From: CAZUFB01 sp048173955 | Lineage (GTDB): Bacteria; Actinomycetota; Coriobacteriia; Coriobacteriales; UMGS124 | Reading direction: 5' to 3' | Length of the DNA: 28,512 nucleotides | NCBI GenBank assembly: GCA_048173955.1 | Contig: DBEYOB010000119.1 | Coordinates: 1-28,512 of the forward strand | Part shown: positions 23,954 to 28,512 of the stretch, in pieces | Layout of the letters: every line of letters begins with the position of its first letter | Numbering within the stretch: the first letter of the stretch is position 1 | Position numbers and translations under genes: made by a program | Notes under the pieces: generated by a model | The model's database searches: none | Told to the model about the DNA's origin: nothing | Seen by the model: the letters and a program-made list of their open reading frames with translations, nothing else

Positions 23954-24250
23954 CTACGCCACCGTCCCGTAGCGCATGCCCCAGCCGTGGGCGGTGATGA
24001 TCGAGTTCATCTGGTCGGCCAGCTGGCCGCGGGTGTAGGTCCCCGGCGGCATGAGCTCGACGACCTCCATGATGTCGGCGCTCACGTCGTGGATCTCGGC
24101 CTGGGTCACCAAATCGAGGCGGTCGACGGTTTCCGAGGAGCGGAAGGCGGCGTCGACCAGGTCCTGGAGCACGCCGTAGTCCTCGTCGTGCACCGCGTTG
24201 ATGGGCGCGAAGGGGGCACCGTCGCGGGCGTCGTCTCGGTAGCCTGCCAT
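23954..24250 (-). CDS. Small protein of unknown function, 98 residues
   Basis: A small soluble acidic protein whose start at 24250 lies behind a CAGGA site; the frame stays open upstream without another good site. Composition and codon use look like a true gene: helical stretches DYGVLQDLVDAAFRSSETVD and IHDVSADIMEVVELM, then PGTYTRGQLADQMNSII, and an aromatic end, HGWGMRYGTVA. No domain was recognised. It may be a lineage-specific regulator or adaptor, but nothing in the sequence shows this. It is convergent with the DUF3267-type gene and followed upstream by a long structured intergenic region. Confidence 0.65.
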   Translation of the reverse strand: MAGYRDDARDGAPFAPINAVHDEDYGVLQDLVDAAFRSSETVDRLDLVTQAEIHDVSADIMEVVELMPPGTYTRGQLADQMNSIITAHGWGMRYGTVA

Positions 24251-24822
24251 GGGCTCGTCCTGCCTTTCCCGCCCAATCCGGGCGTTTGCCGTGACCGATG
24301 GGCGGCGCCCGTCGGTGCCTGCCGCAGCAGCGGTGTCTACTGTAGCGCATGCTGGTCGAACTGGCTCCGCAGGCCGGACCCTTTCCGTCGCGCACTGCAC
24401 ATTTCCGACCGAAAACGGGGTTGTCGTAGCAAATCGAACGGGTATGCATGACGATATCGAGGTGCCGAGCGGGCCTCGAGGGAGACTCCGTTTGACATGA
24501 CGGCATTTCTGCAGGTCGCAGTGGAGCGGGGCGGTTCGGGGCGGTTGCCTGGCGGTGAAACGACCGTGCATACCCGGAAGATTTGCTACGTTTCGGCCAA
24601 ATCGTGTCGGAAGTCCGGGGCGCCCGCCCCGCCGGCCTGCCTGTGCCCGCCCCGCCGCACCGTCGGGCCGCTCAGGTCGCGGGTGTTTGCGTGGTCGTGC
24701 GCCTCCGCTCCGCGCGACCCCGGGCATAGGCGCTATGATGTCCACACGTTGCGGCTCCGTCGCGGGGCCACCGGGCCGGAGCACGTCCGGTCCGCATCCG
24801 TTACCGACACAGGGAGACGCCC
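24251..24822. other. 572-base intergenic region upstream of the aminotransferase operon
   Basis: Left to right: the leader of the small minus-strand gene; an AT-richer block bounded by the 24-base inverted repeat (24425-24448 and 24567-24590); GC-rich sequence; then a -10-like TATGAT (24734-24739) about 85 bases before the aminotransferase start. No convincing gene. Confidence 0.5.
24425..24590. repeat. Inverted repeat of 24 bases around a 118-base insert
   Basis: 24425-24448 (CGTAGCAAATC, GAA, CGGGTATGCA) matches the reverse complement of 24567-24590 at 21 of 24 positions. The three differences are central: GAA on one side, TTC on the other when both are read in the same sense. In a folded transcript this gives 11 and 10 paired bases around a symmetric GAA/GAA internal loop. 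The insert contains a smaller CGAGG/CCTCG hairpin. Confidence 0.7.
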
Positions 24823-26139
24823 ATGCCTTCTACATTCAGCGGCCCCTCATACTACGACACCCTGCCCGACGCCGAGCTCGCGGCCGAGGTGGCCCGCCTC
24901 GAGGCCGAGGTCGACGCGATCCGCGCGCGCGGCCTTGCGCTCAACATGGCGCGCGGCAAGCCCTCCTCCGAGCAGCTCGACCTCTCGCGCCCGATGCTCG
25001 ATGTGCTCTCGTCGGACTCCGACCTGACCGACGGCGGCGTCGACTGCCGCAACTACGGCTGCCTCGAGGGCATCCCCTCGGCGCGCGCCCTGTTTGCCGA
25101 GGTGCTCGGCGTCGCGCCCGAGCGCGTGGTCATGGGCGGGGAGAGCTCGCTCACCCTCATGTACGACGCCATGGAGCATGCGATGGTCAAGGGCATCATG
25201 GGGGAGAGGCCCTGGCTGCTCCAGATGCAGGAGGCGCCGCTCAAGTGGATCTGCCTCGTGCCGGGCTACGACCGCCACTTCGGCATCACCGAGTACTTCG
25301 GCTTCGAGCTCGTGAGCGTGCCGCTCACGGGGTGCGGCCCCGACATGGACCAGGTCGAGGAGCTTGTCAAGGACCCGCGCGTCAAGGGCATGTGGTGCGT
25401 CCCCAAGTACTCCAACCCCTCGGGCGAGACGTACTCCGACGAGGTGGTGCGCCGCATCGCGAACCTGCGCCCCGCCGCGCCCGACTTCCGCGTCTTCTGG
25501 GACAACGCCTACTGCGAGCACCATCTCTACGAGGAGCACGACGAGCTGGCGAACGTCTTCGACGAGCTCGACGCCGCCGGCAACGCCGACATGCTCTACG
25601 CGTTCTGCTCCACGAGCAAGATGACGTTCCCGGGCGCCGGCGTGTCGGCCATGGCGGCCTCCGAGGCCAACATCGCCGACCTCAAGCGCACGCTCAACCA
25701 CCGCATGATCGGCCACGACAAGCTCAACCAGCTGCGCCATGCGCGCTACTTCGGCGACCTGGCCGGCCTGCGCGCCCACATGCGCGCCCAGGCTGCGGTG
25801 CTGCGCCCGCGCTTCGAGCTCGTGGAGCGCCGCCTGCAGGAGGGACTGGGCGGCCTCTGCGTGGCGCGGTGGAGCAGCCCGCGCGGCGGCTACTTCGTCT
25901 CCTTCGACGGCCCCGAGGGCAGCGCCAAGGCGATCGTCGAGCTCGCCAAGTCGTGCGGCGTGACCCTGACCTCGGCCGGCGCCACCTATCCCTACGGGCG
26001 CGACCTGCACGACGCCAACATCCGCATCGCGCCGAGCCTGCCCGAGCTCCCCGAGCTCGATGCCGCCCTCGAGGTGTTCGTGGCCTGCGTCAGGCTCGTG
26101 AGCGCCCGCCTCGCCCTCGAGGGGCGCGCCCGTGGCTAG
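24823..26139 (+). CDS. Aspartate aminotransferase-type PLP enzyme (PF12897 group)
   Basis: A 438-residue fold-type I aminotransferase. The opening ARGLALNMARGKPSSEQLDL is characteristic of the subgroup represented by mycobacterial Rv3722c, an aspartate aminotransferase. Other landmarks are NYGCLEGIPSAR, VMGGESSLTLMYDAM, the cofactor-binding WDNAYCEHH with Asn and Asp, and the PLP Lys266 in CSTSKMTFPGAG. It would transfer amino groups between aspartate or glutamate and 2-oxo acids in the cytoplasm. An AGGGAGA site lies 7 bases before the ATG. It overlaps the next gene by 8 bases, so it is the first gene of an operon with menG and the amidohydrolase. Its link to quinone synthesis is not obvious. 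The exact donor-acceptor pair is inferred from the subgroup. Confidence 0.88.
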   Translation: MPSTFSGPSYYDTLPDAELAAEVARLEAEVDAIRARGLALNMARGKPSSEQLDLSRPMLDVLSSDSDLTDGGVDCRNYGCLEGIPSARALFAEVLGVAPERVVMGGESSLTLMYDAMEHAMVKGIMGERPWLLQMQEAPLKWICLVPGYDRHFGITEYFGFELVSVPLTGCGPDMDQVEELVKDPRVKGMWCVPKYSNPSGETYSDEVVRRIANLRPAAPDFRVFWDNAYCEHHLYEEHDELANVFDELDAAGNADMLYAFCSTSKMTFPGAGVSAMAASEANIADLKRTLNHRMIGHDKLNQLRHARYFGDLAGLRAHMRAQAAVLRPRFELVERRLQEGLGGLCVARWSSPRGGYFVSFDGPEGSAKAIVELAKSCGVTLTSAGATYPYGRDLHDANIRIAPSLPELPELDAALEVFVACVRLVSARLALEGRARG

Positions 26140-26938
26140 CGCCCAGGGCGCCCCCGGCGCCGGGGAAGGGCGCGGGGAGGGTCCCGCCGCCCCCCTCGAC
26201 GAGAAGGGCGCGATGGTGCGCTCGATCTTCTCCAAGATCGCCCGGCGCTACGATACGTTCAACGCGCTGAGCAGCCTGGGCATCTACCGAAGCTGGCTCA
26301 AGCGCGTGGCGCTCACGGCGGCCTGCGCGCCCGACGAGCGGGTGATCGACGTCGCGGGGGGCACGGGCGACGTGGCCTTCGAGCTGTGCCGCCGCTGCCC
26401 GCCCGCCTCCATCGAGCTGACCGACTTCACGCCTGAGATGCTCGCGGTCGCCGACGGGCGCATCGCGAAGGGGGTGGCGCGGGGCGTTCCCGTCGCCACG
26501 GCCGAGGCCGACGCCATGCACCTTCCCTACGGCGACGCGTCGTTCGACGTGCTGACCATGGCGTACGGCCTGCGCAACTTCAGCGACCGGAAGCTCGCCA
26601 TGCGCGAGGCGGCGCGCGTCCTGCGCCCCGGCGGCCGGGCGGTGATCCTGGAGTTCGGCACGCCTCCGAACCCCGCGTGGCGCGCGCTCTACAACGTCTA
26701 CCTCGGGCACGTCGTGCCCCTGGTCGGCGGGCTGGTGTGCGGCGACCGCTCCGGGTTCACCTATCTGGCGCGGTCGATTCGTGGGTTCCCGCGGCAGAAC
26801 GTTGTCGCGGACGAGTTGAGGGAGTCGGGCTTCGCCGAGGTTGAGTATCATGACTGCACCGGGGGCATCGCGGCCGTGTACCGCGCCGTCAAGGCGGCCG
26901 GCCCCGCCGCCTGCGCCCCCGCCGGAGAGACCCGTTAG
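26132..26938 (+). CDS. menG: Demethylmenaquinone methyltransferase (MenG/UbiE)
   Basis: A 268-residue SAM-dependent methyltransferase starting with GTG inside the last codons of the aminotransferase gene (GAGGGGC site upstream). Landmarks are RRYDTFNALSSLGIYRSWLK, motif I VIDVAGGTGDVAFEL (residues 71-85), MAYGLRNFSDRKLA (YGLRN at 145-149) and VLRPGGRAVILEFGTP, all typical of UbiE/MenG. It carries out the last ring methylation that makes menaquinone. The first 25 residues are a low-complexity extension (Gly, Ala, Pro, Glu) not usual in the family. The amidohydrolase follows after 11 bases. Menaquinone is the quinone expected for the anaerobic reductases of this lineage. Confidence 0.93.
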   Translation: MASAQGAPGAGEGRGEGPAAPLDEKGAMVRSIFSKIARRYDTFNALSSLGIYRSWLKRVALTAACAPDERVIDVAGGTGDVAFELCRRCPPASIELTDFTPEMLAVADGRIAKGVARGVPVATAEADAMHLPYGDASFDVLTMAYGLRNFSDRKLAMREAARVLRPGGRAVILEFGTPPNPAWRALYNVYLGHVVPLVGGLVCGDRSGFTYLARSIRGFPRQNVVADELRESGFAEVEYHDCTGGIAAVYRAVKAAGPAACAPAGETR

Positions 26939-26949
26939 GAGGATCGCCC

Positions 26950-28335
26950 ATGCTGTTGACCGCCCGCTACGTTCTGACGGTTTCGAGCAGCTATATCGAG
27001 GACGGCGCCGTGCTGGTGCGCGGCGACAAGGTCGCCGAGGTGGGCAAGGCCGCGGACCTTCTGGCGCGCCATCCCGACGAGGAGGTGCGCGACTTCGGCA
27101 TGGCGGCCATCATGCCGGGCTTCGTGGACTGCCACTCGCACCTGGAGTACTCAATCATGCGCGGCATCCTCAACGACGTCCCCTACGCCGCGTGGAAGAC
27201 GTTCATCCTCGAGAAGGAGGCCCTGCTCACCGAGCAGGACTGGCTCGACTCGGCGGTGCTCGGCGCCTACGAGGCGATCTCCGCCGGCATCACCACGGTC
27301 GCCGACGTCACGCGCACCGGGGCGAGCCTGCCCGCGGCCGAGCGCCTCGGCCTGCGCGGCATCATCTACCGCGAGGTCGGCGCGGCCGACCGCGACCAGG
27401 TCTTCCGCTCGATGGAGGAGGCGGTGCGGCAGATCGAGCAGTGGGGGTCGGCCTCGACGAGCGGCCGGTTCCGCTTCGGCATCAGCCCCGACAGCCTCTA
27501 CTCGTGCCATCCTCAGATTCTGCGCGAGGTGGCGCGCTATGCCTCCGACGGGCGCGTCCCGGTCGCCATCCACCTCGCGGGTTCGCAGGACGAGTGCGAC
27601 TTCATCCGCTACGGATCGTCGCCGTTCTCCATCGCGAGCGACACGGAGACCCACCGCGTGCTGGCGGGGCGCCAGTCGGTCGACCTTCTGCCCGCCGGCT
27701 GCTCGCCGGTGCAGTACGCCCTGAACTGGGACATCCTGTCCGCGCCCGAGGTGCTCGCCATCCACTGCGTCAAGGTCGACGACTGCGACGTCGAGACGCT
27801 GGCCGAGGAGGGCGTCAACGTGTGTGTCTGCCCGCGCGCCAACGCGAAGCTCGGCATGGGCGTCGCGCCGGTCGTGCAGATGAGGCGCGCGGGCATCACG
27901 GTGGGTCTGGGGACCGACTCGCCGGCTGCGGCCGACAGCATCGACCCCATCGAGGAGATGCGCTTCACGATGCTCGTCCTGCGCGCCACCAACGGCAAGG
28001 ACGGGTTCATCCAGGGCCCCGACATGATCCGCATGGCGACGCTCGACTCGGCTAAGGCGCTCGGGATGGACGACGTCATCGGCTCGCTCGACCCGGGTAA
28101 GCAGGCGGACATCGTCGCGATCGACCTCTCGGACTCGCGCCAGGCGCCCACGCACTTCCCCACGTCCGCCGTGGTGCACACGGCCGACAGCGACAATGTG
28201 ATGATGACGATGGTCGGCGGCAGGATCATCTACGACGCGACGGACCGCTTCGGCCGCCTGCTGACGGGCGACATGCGCAACCTGCGCCGCATCACGCAGA
28301 ACATCGAGGCGCTGCGCGTGAGGCTGCGCTCGTAG
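26950..28335 (+). CDS. mqnX: Amidohydrolase of the Atz/Trz type, probable aminofutalosine deaminase
   Basis: A 461-residue metal-dependent amidohydrolase. Metal ligands are His62 and His64 (VDCHSHLEYS), His208 (HLAGSQDE), His272 (IHCVKVD) and Asp323 (GLGTDSPAAADSIDP), with the usual small beta domain at both ends (ending MMTMVGGRIIYDATDRFG). Family members deaminate or dechlorinate purine-like or triazine rings. Placement 11 bases after menG supports 6-amino-6-deoxyfutalosine deaminase (MqnX) of the futalosine menaquinone route. Alternatives are S-adenosylhomocysteine or methylthioadenosine deaminase, which look very similar. The symbol is therefore provisional. An AGGAGG site precedes the ATG by 8 bases. 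No other mqn genes are in the window. Confidence 0.78.
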   Translation: MLLTARYVLTVSSSYIEDGAVLVRGDKVAEVGKAADLLARHPDEEVRDFGMAAIMPGFVDCHSHLEYSIMRGILNDVPYAAWKTFILEKEALLTEQDWLDSAVLGAYEAISAGITTVADVTRTGASLPAAERLGLRGIIYREVGAADRDQVFRSMEEAVRQIEQWGSASTSGRFRFGISPDSLYSCHPQILREVARYASDGRVPVAIHLAGSQDECDFIRYGSSPFSIASDTETHRVLAGRQSVDLLPAGCSPVQYALNWDILSAPEVLAIHCVKVDDCDVETLAEEGVNVCVCPRANAKLGMGVAPVVQMRRAGITVGLGTDSPAAADSIDPIEEMRFTMLVLRATNGKDGFIQGPDMIRMATLDSAKALGMDDVIGSLDPGKQADIVAIDLSDSRQAPTHFPTSAVVHTADSDNVMMTMVGGRIIYDATDRFGRLLTGDMRNLRRITQNIEALRVRLRS

Positions 28336-28364
28336 GGCCCGTGCCTCACCGACGTTTTTTGGAA

Positions 28365-28385
28365 GGCGCCCCGCAGGGAGGCGCC
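28365..28385 (+). other. Short hairpin between the amidohydrolase and the next gene
   Basis: GGCGCC (28365-28370) is repeated as GGCGCC at 28380-28385 and, being self-complementary, can pair with it. A T run (28355-28360) lies before, not after, the stem, so it is not a normal terminator for the plus strand. Confidence 0.3.
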
Positions 28386-28405
28386 CGCAGGAAAGGTATG
28401 GTTAC

Positions 28406-28512
28406 ATGAGCAACGACGACCAGTTCTTCGAAGAGGAAGAGAGCCTCGCCCGCCAGCAGGCGGGCGCGGGGGTGCGGTCCGGCCGCGCCGGGGCCGACGC
28501 GCGCCGCGAACC
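28406..28512 (+). CDS. Start of an unidentified gene, cut by the window end
   Basis: An ATG at 28406 with an AAAGG site about 10 bases upstream opens a frame that runs off the window. The visible 35 residues are hydrophilic: an acidic start (MSNDDQFFEEEES) then a Gly/Ala/Arg-rich linker (QQAGAGVRSGRAGADARR). This resembles a cytoplasmic N-terminal extension ahead of a membrane or other domain, but nothing identifies the family. It lies 70 bases behind the amidohydrolase in the same direction and may share its transcript. Confidence 0.5.
   Translation, partial: MSNDDQFFEEEESLARQQAGAGVRSGRAGADARRE

Noticed and set aside
24251..24784. Upstream extension of the small unknown protein
   Set aside because: The frame is open, but the translation there is low in order and runs through the inverted repeat, and the start at 24250 has its own ribosome site.
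28355..28385. Rho-independent terminator after the amidohydrolase
   Set aside because: The T run precedes the hairpin on the plus strand, so the order is wrong for a terminator.

Overview
The window is high-GC bacterial DNA with dense coding on both strands, short intergenic gaps, and some GTG and TTG starts. The gene set points to the class Coriobacteriia, probably a gut or oral Eggerthellaceae relative: a Tat-exported DMSO-reductase-family enzyme with its four-cluster Fe-S partner and a Crp-type regulator, a UbiE/MenG plus aminofutalosine-deaminase-like pair, a VanRS-like two-component system and a choloylglycine-hydrolase-family enzyme. The assignment is inference from gene content; no rRNA or other marker is present.

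Layout. 1-1407 is the 3' part of an oligopeptide-binding protein gene, closed by a clear terminator. 1570-4866 (minus) is a four-gene cluster: two YbjN-like proteins, a CbbX/EccA-like AAA+ ATPase and a calcineurin-type phosphoesterase. 5230-9136 (plus) is a respiratory module: molybdopterin oxidoreductase, ferredoxin-like subunit and Crp-family regulator. After an AT-richer gap with an inverted repeat comes ferritin (minus). A 744-base intergenic stretch with short tandem repeats and a promoter candidate precedes a VanR/VanS-like pair. An MFS transporter fused to two CBS domains and a membrane-anchored class 3 lipase follow as an operon. A convergent Ntn hydrolase (minus), a stand-alone HD-GYP protein, a lipoprotein and a convergent five-helix membrane protein with an acidic tail come next. 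21093-23129 (minus) is a methionyl-tRNA-synthetase-like protein with a degenerate KMSKS loop. After a DUF3267-type membrane protein and a small unknown protein, the right end is an operon of aspartate aminotransferase, MenG/UbiE and amidohydrolase (probably MqnX-like), followed by a gene start cut by the window edge.

How genes fit together. The Mo enzyme, Fe-S protein and Crp regulator form a plausible substrate-inducible anaerobic reductase or dehydrogenase. The menG and amidohydrolase genes would supply the quinone for such electron transport through the futalosine route. The CBS-fused transporter and lipase suggest a coupled envelope function, possibly downstream of the VanRS-like sensor.

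No phage, IS element, CRISPR array, rRNA or tRNA was recognised. The least explained structures are intergenic: a dispersed repeat family at about 9.25-9.5 kb and 19.6-19.8 kb, a 24-base inverted repeat at 24.4-24.6 kb, and a 26-28-base tandem repeat at 10.35 kb. The main protein-level oddities are the AAA+/YbjN cluster, the MFS-CBS fusion and the atypical MetRS-like protein.
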